The notes below the pieces were generated by a model that ran no database searches, was not told the origin of the DNA, and saw nothing but the letters and a program-made list of their open reading frames with translations. A stretch of DNA of 64,000 nucleotides from Maricaulis virginensis (GTDB taxonomy: Bacteria; Pseudomonadota; Alphaproteobacteria; Caulobacterales; Maricaulaceae): the NCBI RefSeq assembly GCF_027922185.1, contig NZ_BSFE01000001.1:635317-699316 (forward strand), read 5' to 3'. Of the stretch, positions 17,898 through 26,172 are shown one piece after another (position 1 is the first letter of the stretch; each line of letters opens with the position of its first letter). A program made the position numbers and the translations under genes.

Positions 17898-18215
17898 ATG
17901 GACGACCTGTCTGAAAACACGCGCGCTTCGGCGCCGGATCTGGCGCCGCTTTGCGAGGCGCTGCTGGCCCTGCGTGATGAGCGCGAGGCCGACCGCTTCC
18001 TGCGTGACCTGCTGACACCGGGCGAGATCCGCACGCTGGTGGAACGCTGGCGCGTGGCGCGGTTGCTGGACGAGGGCGGTCATTCCTATCGCGAGATTGC
18101 CGAAATGACCGGCGCCTCCACCACGACGGTGACCCGGGTCGCCCGTTTCCTCAGCCAGGAGCCCTGGCAGGGCTACCGCACCATTCTCGACCGCCTCAAG
18201 GAGCCGAAATCGTGA
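17898..18215 (+). CDS. TrpR-like regulator of the his operon (YerC/HisR type)
   Basis: The 105-residue protein is nearly all a TrpR-fold helix-turn-helix: FLRDLLTPGEIRTLVERW followed by GGHSYREIAEMTGASTTTVTRVARFL, the recognition helices. YerC/YecD proteins of this type have no proven tryptophan binding. In Xanthomonadales the same family heads the his operon and is predicted to repress it. The ATG at 17898 has an AAGGAGA site. The stop codon overlaps the hisG GTG start (GTGA), so expression is coupled to hisG. A palindrome 31 nt upstream is the likely target. Confidence 0.85.
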   Translation: MDDLSENTRASAPDLAPLCEALLALRDEREADRFLRDLLTPGEIRTLVERWRVARLLDEGGHSYREIAEMTGASTTTVTRVARFLSQEPWQGYRTILDRLKEPKS

Positions 18216-19099
18216 CCTCCCCGCGTCTGCGTATCGCCGTTCAAAGCAAGGGCCGCCTCGCCGAGGGCGGTATGGACCTGTTGAAGCGCTGCGGCCTTCG
18301 TTTCGCCTATGGCCGGGACAAGCTGCACCAGCGTGCCGAGAACATGCCGGTCGATCTGATGCTGGTGCGCGATGATGACATCCCCAACTTCGTGGCGTCC
18401 GGTGCCTGCGATTACGGCATTGTCGGCGAGAATGTGCTGCGCGAGGAACAGGCCGCCGGCGGCCGGGCCCGCGAGCTGGATGTGGCGCTGCGCCTGGGGT
18501 TCGCCGGCTGCACGCTGAAACTGGCAGCCGCCCAGGGCGGAGACATCCGCTCGTCTGCCGATCTGGCGGGCAAGGCGGTCGCGACCTCCTATCCGGCGCT
18601 GACGGCACAGTATCTGCGCGAGCGGGGGATCGAGGCGGAAATCGTCGAGATGCGTGGCTCGGTGGAAGTGGCACCCCGCCTGCGCATCGCCGATGCGATC
18701 TGCGACCTTGTCTCCTCCGGCGCGACGTTGCAGGCCAACGGGCTGGCGGCCTTCGAGACGGTGCTGGAGAGCGAGGCCGTTCTCATCCGGCGCAGCACGG
18801 GCCGGGATCCCCGGACCGACGCGGTGGCGAACGTGCTGATGCGCCGGGCCGAGGGTGTGATCGCCAGCTCGCAGACCAAATACATCATGCTCAACGCGCC
18901 CAAGGACAGGCTCGAAGCGATCCGCAACCTCCTGCCGGGCGCCGACGCGCCGACCATCGCCCGGGTCGCTGGCCGGGACGATGTCGTGGCCATGCATGCG
19001 GTCTGCCGCGAGCGGGTGTTCTGGGAAACCCTGGAAGCGCTCGAAGCGGAGGGCGCGCGCGCCATCCTCGTCCTGCCCATCGAGAAAATGCTCGCCTGA
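18212..19099 (+). CDS. hisG: ATP phosphoribosyltransferase, long (HisZ-independent) form
   Basis: The first enzyme of histidine synthesis joins ATP and PRPP. At 295 residues it is the long form, with a C-terminal regulatory domain for histidine feedback. Many alphaproteobacteria use a short HisG with a separate HisZ. The catalytic part shows AENMPVDLMLVRDDDIP and the PRPP-binding region ISDL-equivalent ADAICDLVSSGATLQANGL. The regulatory part ends in GARAILVLPIEKML. These blocks closely match the E. coli enzyme. GTG start, overlapping the TrpR-like gene by 4 nt; hisD::hisB follows after 8 nt. Confidence 0.95.
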   Translation: MTSPRLRIAVQSKGRLAEGGMDLLKRCGLRFAYGRDKLHQRAENMPVDLMLVRDDDIPNFVASGACDYGIVGENVLREEQAAGGRARELDVALRLGFAGCTLKLAAAQGGDIRSSADLAGKAVATSYPALTAQYLRERGIEAEIVEMRGSVEVAPRLRIADAICDLVSSGATLQANGLAAFETVLESEAVLIRRSTGRDPRTDAVANVLMRRAEGVIASSQTKYIMLNAPKDRLEAIRNLLPGADAPTIARVAGRDDVVAMHAVCRERVFWETLEALEAEGARAILVLPIEKMLA

Positions 19100-19107
19100 G
19101 GTTCGTC

Positions 19108-21006
19108 ATGCTCGACACGCTGATCTGGAAAGACGCCACAGAGGCACAACGGCGTCGGGCGCTGGCGCGTCCGGTCGAAACCGGCACCGCCGACGCGGCG
19201 GCCCGCGAGATCGTCGATGCCGTGCGGGCGCGCGGCGACGAGGCGGTCCGCGCCTACGCAGCCCGTCTGGATGGCCACGCGCCGGACGATTTCCGTGTGC
19301 TGGCCGAAGCGCTGCGCGAAGCGCGAAAGGGTATGGACCCGGCCGACATCGAAGCCGTCAAAGCGGCTGCGGACGCTGTGCGGCGGTTCCACGTCCGCCA
19401 GGGTTATTCGGGTTATTCCGTCGAGACCTGGCCTGGTGTCATGGCCTCGCGCCGGGCGACGCCGGTCGATGTGGCGGCACTTTACGTGCCCGCCGGCAGT
19501 GCGCCGCTCGTCTCGACGCTGATCATGCTGGCTGTGCCGGCCCAGCTGGCCGGTGTGCCGCGGATTGTCGTCGTGGCGCCGCCGGCCGGTGAGGGCGGGG
19601 TGAACCCGGCGCTTCTGGCCACCGCGGAGATTCTCGGCATTGACGAGGTCTATGCGATCGGCGGGGCCCAGGCGATTGCCGCCCTGGCGACGGGTGCGGC
19701 AGGCTTGCCGCGCGCCGACAAGATTTTCGGGCCCGGCAATGCCTATGTGGCCGCTGCCAAATCCTATGTCGCCGGACTGCCGGGCGGGCCGGCGATCGAC
19801 CTGCCGGCCGGACCGAGCGAGGTGATGGTGATTGCCGACGACCGCGCCGACGCTGAACTGGTCGCCAGCGACCTGCTCAGCCAGGCCGAGCACGATCCCT
19901 CCGCCCAGGTGGTTCTGGTGTGTTTCGATAGCGCGACCCGCGACCGTGTAATCGCGGCGACCGAAGCCCAGCTGGCGCAATTGCCCCGGGCGGAAATCGC
20001 GCGGGCGGCGCTGGCAAGCTCCTGCACGGTGATCTGCGACACGCTGGAAGAGGCGGCCGAGGTGGCCAATGTCTACGCACCGGAACACCTGATCCTGCAG
20101 GCCGATGCGGCCGAGCGGCTGGTCGGCCTGGTGCGGCATGCCGGTTCGATCTTTGTCGGTGCCTTCACGCCGGAAGCGGCCGGAGACTATGCCGCCGGTC
20201 CCAATCACACCCTGCCGACCAGTGGAGCTGCGCGCGCCTATGGCGGCGTGACGGTCGAGGCCTTCCAGAAGACCACGACCATCCTGCGTGCCACGGCCGA
20301 GGGCGCGGCGGCGATGGCGCCCGCCGTCGAGCGTCTGGCAGCGCTGGAAGGGCTGGAGGCTCACGCGACAGCGATGCGTCTGCGCCGTGAACGGGCCGGG
20401 GCCCAGCCGGGTGTGGCTGCGGCCGGCGGTCCGCGCGCTGGCACGAAACGCCGCAAGACAGCCGAGACGGATGTCACCGTGACCGTCAATCTCGATCGCG
20501 ACGGGCCCAGCCGGATTGCGACCGGTGTGGGTTATTTCGATCACATGCTCGAACAGGTCGCCCGTCATGGCGGGATCGCGCTGGACGTGGCGGTGGAGGG
20601 CGATCTTCACATCGATGCCCACCACACGATCGAGGATGTCTGCCTGACGTTCGGCGAGGCCTTGCGCGAGGCGTTGCGGGACAAGCGCGGTCTTGCCCGC
20701 TTCGGGTTCGAACTGCCGATGGACGAGACGCGGGCTGCGGTCTGGATCGATCTTTCAGGGCGGCCGTTTGCCAAATTCGAGGGCGAGATCCCCGGCGAGA
20801 CCGTTGGCGAATTCCCGGTCGAGATGACGGCGCACGCCTTCCGCTCCATCGCGGAGAGCCTGGGTGCGGCGATCCATGTGAAAGTCGAGGGCGAGAATGC
20901 CCACCACATGGTCGAGGCCTGTTTCAAGGCTTTCGGCCGCGCCCTGCGCAAGGCCGTGCGGGTCGAGGGCGATGCGCTGCCGTCGACCAAGGGAATGCTG
21001 GCATGA
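19108..21006 (+). CDS. hisD-hisB: HisD-HisB fusion: histidinol dehydrogenase + imidazoleglycerol-phosphate dehydratase
   Basis: One uninterrupted 632-codon frame encodes two enzymes. Residues 1-428 are a complete histidinol dehydrogenase: GGAQAIAALA, DKIFGPGNAYV, DLPAGPSEVMVIAD and the zinc-site/catalytic segments SQAEHD and YAPEHL are intact. A low-complexity Ala/Gly/Arg linker (about 429-450) leads to a complete dehydratase (451-632) with GVGYFDHML, IDAHHTIED, FGFELPMDE, NAHHMVEACFKAFGRAL and the ending LPSTKGMLA. The dehydratase half resembles the C-terminal half of enterobacterial/xanthomonad bifunctional HisB, not the standalone alphaproteobacterial enzyme. The phosphatase half and hisC, which lie between hisD and this point in such operons, are missing. 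The 3' end overlaps hisH by 4 nt. Confidence 0.93.
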   Translation: MLDTLIWKDATEAQRRRALARPVETGTADAAAREIVDAVRARGDEAVRAYAARLDGHAPDDFRVLAEALREARKGMDPADIEAVKAAADAVRRFHVRQGYSGYSVETWPGVMASRRATPVDVAALYVPAGSAPLVSTLIMLAVPAQLAGVPRIVVVAPPAGEGGVNPALLATAEILGIDEVYAIGGAQAIAALATGAAGLPRADKIFGPGNAYVAAAKSYVAGLPGGPAIDLPAGPSEVMVIADDRADAELVASDLLSQAEHDPSAQVVLVCFDSATRDRVIAATEAQLAQLPRAEIARAALASSCTVICDTLEEAAEVANVYAPEHLILQADAAERLVGLVRHAGSIFVGAFTPEAAGDYAAGPNHTLPTSGAARAYGGVTVEAFQKTTTILRATAEGAAAMAPAVERLAALEGLEAHATAMRLRRERAGAQPGVAAAGGPRAGTKRRKTAETDVTVTVNLDRDGPSRIATGVGYFDHMLEQVARHGGIALDVAVEGDLHIDAHHTIEDVCLTFGEALREALRDKRGLARFGFELPMDETRAAVWIDLSGRPFAKFEGEIPGETVGEFPVEMTAHAFRSIAESLGAAIHVKVEGENAHHMVEACFKAFGRALRKAVRVEGDALPSTKGMLA

Positions 21007-21602
21007 CCATCGCCCTGATCGATACCGGCTGTGCCAATATCGCCTCGGTGCGGTTTGCACTGGAGCGGGCGGGGTTGGACCATGACGTGGTCACCGAACC
21101 GGCCGGTGCGGCGGACTGCGACCGCATCATCCTGCCCGGTGTCGGCGCGGCAGGACCGGCCATGGAGCGTCTCAAGGCGCGCGGCTGGAGCGAGACGCTG
21201 CCGCAGGACGGCCGGCCGCTGATGGGTATATGCCTGGGCATGCAGCTCCTGTTCGAACACTCGGCCGAGGGCGATGTCGACGGGCTCGGACTGCTGCCGG
21301 GCCGGGTCGAACGCCTGCCACGGCCGGACGGGCTGGTCTGGCCGCACATGGGCTGGAATGCGCTTGAGGGGTTCGCCGTCGGGGAACCGTTGCTGACCGG
21401 CATTTCGGCCGGATCCCATGCCTATTTCGTGCACGGCTACTACGTTTCCGCCGGCCGGGTGACGCAGGCCCAGTGCGACTACGGCGTTCCGGTCTCGGCG
21501 ATTGTGCGTCAGGGGCAGGTCTCCGGCTGTCAATTCCATCCCGAGCGCTCCGGAGCCGTGGGCGCGCGTATCCTTTCCAACTTTGCGGGTATCAAGGCGT
21601 GA
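21003..21602 (+). CDS. hisH: Imidazole glycerol phosphate synthase, glutaminase subunit
   Basis: The 199-residue class I glutamine amidotransferase supplies ammonia to HisF. The nucleophile motif GICLGMQLLFE and the His/Glu pair QFHPERSG complete the triad. ATG at 21003 overlaps the hisD::hisB stop (ATGA), and the stop overlaps the hisA GTG, so the whole run is translationally coupled. Confidence 0.96.
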   Translation: MTIALIDTGCANIASVRFALERAGLDHDVVTEPAGAADCDRIILPGVGAAGPAMERLKARGWSETLPQDGRPLMGICLGMQLLFEHSAEGDVDGLGLLPGRVERLPRPDGLVWPHMGWNALEGFAVGEPLLTGISAGSHAYFVHGYYVSAGRVTQAQCDYGVPVSAIVRQGQVSGCQFHPERSGAVGARILSNFAGIKA

Positions 21603-22333
21603 TCCTCTATCCAGCCATCGACCTTCTCGACGGCCGCGTGGTGCGGCTGCACAAGGGTGAATTCGACGCCGTCACGGATTATGGCGACGACCCCGTTGCC
21701 GTGGCCGAAAAGTTCGGCGAGGCCGGCGCCAGCTGGATCCATGTCGTCGACCTGTCCGGCGCCCGCGACGGCCGGCGCCGGCAGAGCGATACGATCCGCG
21801 ATATCTGCCGCACGGGATTGCGGGTGCAGACCGGCGGCGGGGTGCGTTCGTCCGAGGATGTGGAAGATCTCCTGGCGATGGATGTCGAGCGGGTGATCGT
21901 CGGGTCGCTGGCAGTGACGGAGCCGGAAAAAGTGTCCGGATGGCTGGCCCGCTATGGCAGCGAACACATCACGCTGGCGCTGGATGTGCGGGCGGTCGGG
22001 GGGCAGTATCGCCTGGCCCTGAAGGGCTGGACGGACCTGGCGGACACCACGCTGGACGATGTCGTCAGGGCGTATGACGGGGCGAAATTGCGCCACGCAC
22101 TTGTCACGGACATCGGACGTGACGGTGACCTTTCTGGCCCGAATGTGGGACTTTACTGCTACATAAGTGCTCAATTTCCTGACATTGCCTGGCAGGCCTC
22201 CGGTGGCATTTCATCCCTGGAGGATATCACGGCGGTGCGGGATGCGGGTGTTGCCGGGGCGATTTCCGGCAAGGCCTTGTATGAAGGCCGGTTTTCTCTT
22301 GCGGAGGCGTTGATATGCTCGCAAGACGGATAA
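21599..22333 (+). CDS. hisA: ProFAR isomerase
   Basis: The (beta/alpha)8 enzyme isomerises ProFAR to PRFAR. It has 244 residues from the GTG at 21599, which overlaps the hisH stop (GTGA); the first residues ILYPAIDLLDGRVVRL are the family N-terminus, so the longer upstream frame is rejected. Catalytic aspartates are in PAIDLLDG and LVTDIGRDG, and the phosphate loops are QTGGGVRS and ASGGISS. It overlaps hisF by 19 nt. Confidence 0.95.
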   Translation: MILYPAIDLLDGRVVRLHKGEFDAVTDYGDDPVAVAEKFGEAGASWIHVVDLSGARDGRRRQSDTIRDICRTGLRVQTGGGVRSSEDVEDLLAMDVERVIVGSLAVTEPEKVSGWLARYGSEHITLALDVRAVGGQYRLALKGWTDLADTTLDDVVRAYDGAKLRHALVTDIGRDGDLSGPNVGLYCYISAQFPDIAWQASGGISSLEDITAVRDAGVAGAISGKALYEGRFSLAEALICSQDG

Positions 22334-23082
22334 TCCCCTGCCTCGATGTCCGCGATGGCCGCGTCGTCAAGGGCGTGAAATTCCGCGACCACGAGGATGT
22401 CGGCGCGATCGTCGATCTGGCCCGCCGCTATTCCGCCGCCGGCGCCGACGAGCTGGTCTTCTACGACATCGCAGCCTCGGCCCGCGGAGCCACCGTGGAG
22501 CCGGAATGGGTGAGCCGGGTAGCGCGGGAGATCGACATTCCCTTCTGCGTCGCCGGGGGGATCCGCAGTGTCGACGATGCCCGCGCGCGCCTGTTCGCCG
22601 GGGCCGACAAGATCTCGATCAACTCCCCGGCGCTGGAAAGCCCGGACCTGATCGACCGCCTGGCGCACGAATTCGGCAGCCAGTGTGTCGTTCTCGGCGT
22701 GGACAGCCGCAAGATCGAGGGCGAATGGCGGGTGCACCGGTATACCGGCGATCCGGACAAGACCCGCACCGACGAACGCCGTACGCTGGACTGGATCGCC
22801 GAGGGCCTCGACCGCGGTGCCGGCGAGGTCGTGCTCAACTGCATGGACATGGATGGCGTTCGCGACGGTTATGATATCGAGCAGCTCGCTGCTGTGAGGG
22901 CGATCTGTTCGACCCCCCTGATCGCGTCGGGCGGGGCCGGCCGAAAAGAACACTTCAAATCCGTGTTCGAATTGGCCAATGTCGACGGCGCGCTGGCGGC
23001 CAGCGTATTTCACAAAGGGGTCATGGAGATAGGCGATCTGAAAGCCTATCTTGCCGCCGAGGGAATCAGGGTCAGACCATGA
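22315..23082 (+). CDS. hisF: Imidazole glycerol phosphate synthase, cyclase subunit
   Basis: The 255-residue (beta/alpha)8 cyclase shows IIPCLDVRDGRVVKG with the catalytic aspartate and lysine, plus FCVAGGIRS and IASGGAG phosphate loops. The segment VVLNCMDMDGVRDGYD and the ending ALAASVFHK...IGDLKAYLA are those of gammaproteobacterial HisF. It overlaps hisA by 19 nt and hisIE by 4 nt. Confidence 0.96.
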   Translation: MLARRIIPCLDVRDGRVVKGVKFRDHEDVGAIVDLARRYSAAGADELVFYDIAASARGATVEPEWVSRVAREIDIPFCVAGGIRSVDDARARLFAGADKISINSPALESPDLIDRLAHEFGSQCVVLGVDSRKIEGEWRVHRYTGDPDKTRTDERRTLDWIAEGLDRGAGEVVLNCMDMDGVRDGYDIEQLAAVRAICSTPLIASGGAGRKEHFKSVFELANVDGALAASVFHKGVMEIGDLKAYLAAEGIRVRP

Positions 23083-23711
23083 TTGAAGCGAACTCCCTGG
23101 ACTGGCAGAAGTCCGACGGGCTTATTCCGGCCATTGTCCAGGATCATGCCACGCGCCAGGTCCTCATGCTGGGCTATATGAATGAAGAGGCGCTGGCGAA
23201 GACGGTCGAGACCGGCAAGGTGCATTTCTTCTCGCGCTCCAAGCAGCGCCTGTGGAAGAAGGGCGAGACTTCGGGCCACACATTCAAGCTGATCTCGATT
23301 GCCGCCGATTGCGACAAGGACACGCTGCTGGTCGAGGTGAAGCCGAAAGGCCCGGCCTGCCACACCGGCACGGTGAGCTGTTTCGGCGACGATCTGGCCC
23401 CGGGCCTGGGCTTCCTGGCGCATCTGCGCGCGATCATCCGCAAGCGCAAGAAGGACAATCCCAAGGGCTCCTATGTCGGCGGGCTGATGGCGCGGGCGCC
23501 GAAACGCCCGGCCCAGAAGGTCGGCGAAGAGGGTGTGGAAGTGGCCATGGCCGCGGTGTCGGAAAGCAAGGCGGCACTGAAGGCCGAGGCCGCCGACCTG
23601 CTCTTCCATCTCATGGTGCTGCTGGAAAGCCGCGACCTCTCGCTCGAGGATGTCGTCGGCGTGCTGCGCAAGCGCCACGCCGTGCGCGCGGAAAAGACGG
23701 GGCGGAGCTGA
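23079..23711 (+). CDS. hisIE: Bifunctional PR-AMP cyclohydrolase / PR-ATP pyrophosphatase
   Basis: The 210-residue fusion carries the second and third pathway steps. Residues about 1-105 are HisI (SRSKQRLWKKGETSGH and DCDKDTLLV with the zinc-binding CHTG). About 110-205 are HisE (KVGEEGVEVAMAAV and EAADLLFHLMVLL). Fused HisIE is the rule in gammaproteobacteria, whereas alphaproteobacteria usually keep separate genes. It ends the operon; no terminator hairpin with a T run is visible. Confidence 0.94.
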   Translation: MIEANSLDWQKSDGLIPAIVQDHATRQVLMLGYMNEEALAKTVETGKVHFFSRSKQRLWKKGETSGHTFKLISIAADCDKDTLLVEVKPKGPACHTGTVSCFGDDLAPGLGFLAHLRAIIRKRKKDNPKGSYVGGLMARAPKRPAQKVGEEGVEVAMAAVSESKAALKAEAADLLFHLMVLLESRDLSLEDVVGVLRKRHAVRAEKTGRS

Positions 23712-23730
23712 TCGGGGCGACGGGAAGGGC

Positions 23731-23888
23731 TCACCCCGCCTGCGGGGGAGCTGTCCGCGACAGCGGACTGAGGGGGCGGCGCGAAGCGGCGCAGAGCGTG
23801 CCAGCGCGCACCTGTGACTCACCCCCTTCGACCTCACCCGGCCCAAAAGGCCGGGCTCGGCCACTTCCCCCGCTCACGCAGGGGAAGC
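23731..23888. repeat. Intergenic inverted repeat after hisIE
   Basis: The block begins CACCCCGCCTGCGGGGGA and ends CCCCCGCTCACGCAGGGGA, which are imperfect inverted ends around a GC-rich interior. No credible gene lies in the hisIE-TonB gap (23712-23917). It appears distinct from the CCTTCCCC...GGGGAAGG family. Confidence 0.6.
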
Positions 23889-23917
23889 CTTGGGTCTGAC
23901 CTTTGGGGAGGCGTGAA

Positions 23918-25912
23918 ATGGCCAGAACCGGGCTTGTTGCGCTGATCGTTGCAATCGGCATAGCGGTGCCCGCCAGCGCCCAGGACGTGATCGTCGTCAC
24001 CGGCGACCGGGCCGGCGAGGTGCGGGACGCGGCGGCACTGTCGCTCGGCGTGATCGGCGCGGCGGAGATCGCGGAGATTGCCGCGCAGCATCCGGCCGAA
24101 CTGCTCAACCGGGAAGCCGGGGTCTTCATTCATCGCGGCAATGGCGCGGAACATCTCACGGCGATCCGCTCGCCCGTGCTGACGGGCGGGGCCGGGGCGG
24201 GCGGTTTTCTCTATCTGGAAGACGGGATTGCCCTGCGCGCACCGGGCTTTGCCAATGTGAACGGGCTGTTCGAGGATATTGGTCCGCTCGCCGGTGCGGT
24301 GGAAGTGCTGCGCGGTCCCGGTCCGTCGCTCTACGGCTCCAACGCCCTGCACGGTCTGGTGAATACACGCACGCCCGACCCGGCCGCAACGCCTTCGCGT
24401 CTCGTCGCCGAGGCGGGCCGTTTCGGGCGCTATCGCGGCGAGGTCGTGCTGGCGCGGCCGGGCGAGACGGTGTCCTCGCTCATCGCGGTGTCCGCCCGTC
24501 ACGAGGATGGCTGGCGCGAGGCGGCCGGTCTCGATCATGTGCGTGCCCTGGTGCGGGCCGATGGCGAGGCGCGCGGCATCGACTGGCGCTTTACCGCCGC
24601 CCTGGTGCAGCTGAATCAGGAGACGGCCGGTTATGCCGCGGATTATCGCGACCGCGCCGTGGCGCGGGCCAATGGCGATCCGGAAGCCTTCCGCGATGCC
24701 CTCGCCGGCCGGATGAGCCTGGCCCTGCGCGGTCAGGCGCCGGAGGGCTGGACCTGGTCGCTGACGCCCTACTGGCGGGCCAATGCGATGGATTTTCGCA
24801 TGCATTTCTTCCCGACCGATCCTCTGGAGGAAAGCGGGCACCGTTCGGCGGGCGTGCAGGGCGCGCTGTATCGCGAGCGCGGTGCCTGGCGGATCACACT
24901 GGGCAGCGATCTGGAATGGACGCGCGGCTGGCTGTCGGAAACGCAGGAAAACCCGACCCGCTTCTCTTTCGTCCAGGGCGATCATTACGACTATGCGGTC
25001 GACGCCCGGGTGGCCGCGCTCTATGCCCGGACCCGCTGGCAGGCGAGCGAGCGGCTGAGCCTGATCGCCGGCGCCCGCTGGGAGGCGACGCGCTTTGACT
25101 ACGACAACCGTCTGCCGGACGGATCGGTGGGCCGCTATCTGCGCCTGGCCGACCGCAGCGATGATTTTTCCACCTTCGCACCGGACTTCGGATTTCTGTT
25201 TGAAGTTACGGAAAATGCCTCACTATTCGGTCGTGTTGCACGCGGGGTGAGGGCGCCGCAGACCGCCGAACTCTACCGGCTGCAGCCTGGCCAGACGCTT
25301 GCCGGGATCGAGCCGGAAACCCTGGACAGTGCGGAACTGGGCTGGCGCCAGGATATCGGCGCCGGGCGGATCGAGATCACGGCTTTTGCTATGGAAAAGT
25401 CCAATGTCTTCTTCCGCGATGCCGACGGTTTCAACGTCACCGACGGCGCCACCGATCATCACGGTGTCGAATTCGATATCGCCTGGCCGCTGACCGGCAC
25501 GCTGGAAGCCGGCCTGACCGGCACCTGGGCCCGCCACACCTATGCCTTCGACCGCCCCGTCAGCGCGGCCAGCGAGGGCATCGCAAAGGGCAATGATGTC
25601 GACACGGCACCGCGCTGGCTGTGGACCGGCCGCCTGGCCTGGACGCCCCTGCCGCAGGCGGATGTGTCGCTGGAATGGACCCATGTCGGCGCGTATTTCA
25701 CCGATGCCGGCAACCTCAACACCTATGAGGGCCACGATCTTTTGACCCTGCGCGCGCAATACCGCGTGAGCGAGCGCACAACCCTCTACGGCGCCATCCG
25801 CAATCTCACCGGCGAAGCCTACGCCAACCGCGCCGACTACGCCTTCGGCAATGCCCGCTACTTCCCCGGCGAACCGCGTAATGTCACTGTGGGTATTCGG
25901 GTGACGGGGTAG
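23918..25912 (+). CDS. TonB-dependent outer membrane receptor
   Basis: The 664-residue protein has a cleavable signal peptide (positively charged start, hydrophobic core, cut after PASA) and a TonB-box-like start QDVIVVTG. A plug domain follows (about 25-150, with VEVLRGPGPSLYGSNALHG), then a beta-barrel whose last strand ends RNVTVGIRVTG. The substrate cannot be read from sequence; siderophores, vitamins and metals are all possible. The ATG at 23918 follows GGGGAGG. A 260-nt gap with a long inverted repeat separates it from the downstream serine hydrolase. Confidence 0.93.
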   Translation: MARTGLVALIVAIGIAVPASAQDVIVVTGDRAGEVRDAAALSLGVIGAAEIAEIAAQHPAELLNREAGVFIHRGNGAEHLTAIRSPVLTGGAGAGGFLYLEDGIALRAPGFANVNGLFEDIGPLAGAVEVLRGPGPSLYGSNALHGLVNTRTPDPAATPSRLVAEAGRFGRYRGEVVLARPGETVSSLIAVSARHEDGWREAAGLDHVRALVRADGEARGIDWRFTAALVQLNQETAGYAADYRDRAVARANGDPEAFRDALAGRMSLALRGQAPEGWTWSLTPYWRANAMDFRMHFFPTDPLEESGHRSAGVQGALYRERGAWRITLGSDLEWTRGWLSETQENPTRFSFVQGDHYDYAVDARVAALYARTRWQASERLSLIAGARWEATRFDYDNRLPDGSVGRYLRLADRSDDFSTFAPDFGFLFEVTENASLFGRVARGVRAPQTAELYRLQPGQTLAGIEPETLDSAELGWRQDIGAGRIEITAFAMEKSNVFFRDADGFNVTDGATDHHGVEFDIAWPLTGTLEAGLTGTWARHTYAFDRPVSAASEGIAKGNDVDTAPRWLWTGRLAWTPLPQADVSLEWTHVGAYFTDAGNLNTYEGHDLLTLRAQYRVSERTTLYGAIRNLTGEAYANRADYAFGNARYFPGEPRNVTVGIRVTG

Positions 25913-25958
25913 GATTTCGGGGCATCGGACACGACACAGGCAGACCCACGCGATACCG

Positions 25959-26134
25959 CGCCATCCTTCCCCTTGATGGGGAAGGTGGGCCCTCCGTAGC
26001 CTTGGCGAAGGAGGGGCCGGAAGGGGTGAATCCCGGTGCCGACAGGTTTGCTGGAAACCTCCGACACTTCGCCGCCACCCCATCCACCACGCCTTCGGCG
26101 CGGTCCCCCTTCCCCATCAAGGGGAAGGATGGCG
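25959..26134. repeat. Family-A intergenic inverted repeat, copy 1
   Basis: Perfect 27-bp inverted ends (25959-25985 and 26108-26134; core CTTCCCCTTGATGGGGAAG) enclose about 120 nt that includes GGAAGGGGTGAATCCCGG. The arms are themselves palindromic. Related copies lie at 35168-35318 and, inverted, at 41307-41466. Only non-coding space is occupied. It lies between the TonB receptor and the serine hydrolase. Confidence 0.85.
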
Positions 26135-26172
26135 TGTGCCGGCACAATCAGGTCGCCAACCGGGAGAACCGC

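Noticed and set aside
26002..26172. N-terminal extension of the secreted serine hydrolase
   Set aside because: The extra codons lie inside the family-A repeat. A clear signal peptide begins at 26173.
23712..26172. CRISPR-like arrays in the repeat-rich gaps
   Set aside because: Repeats are inverted and non-periodic with no regular spacers, and no cas genes are present.
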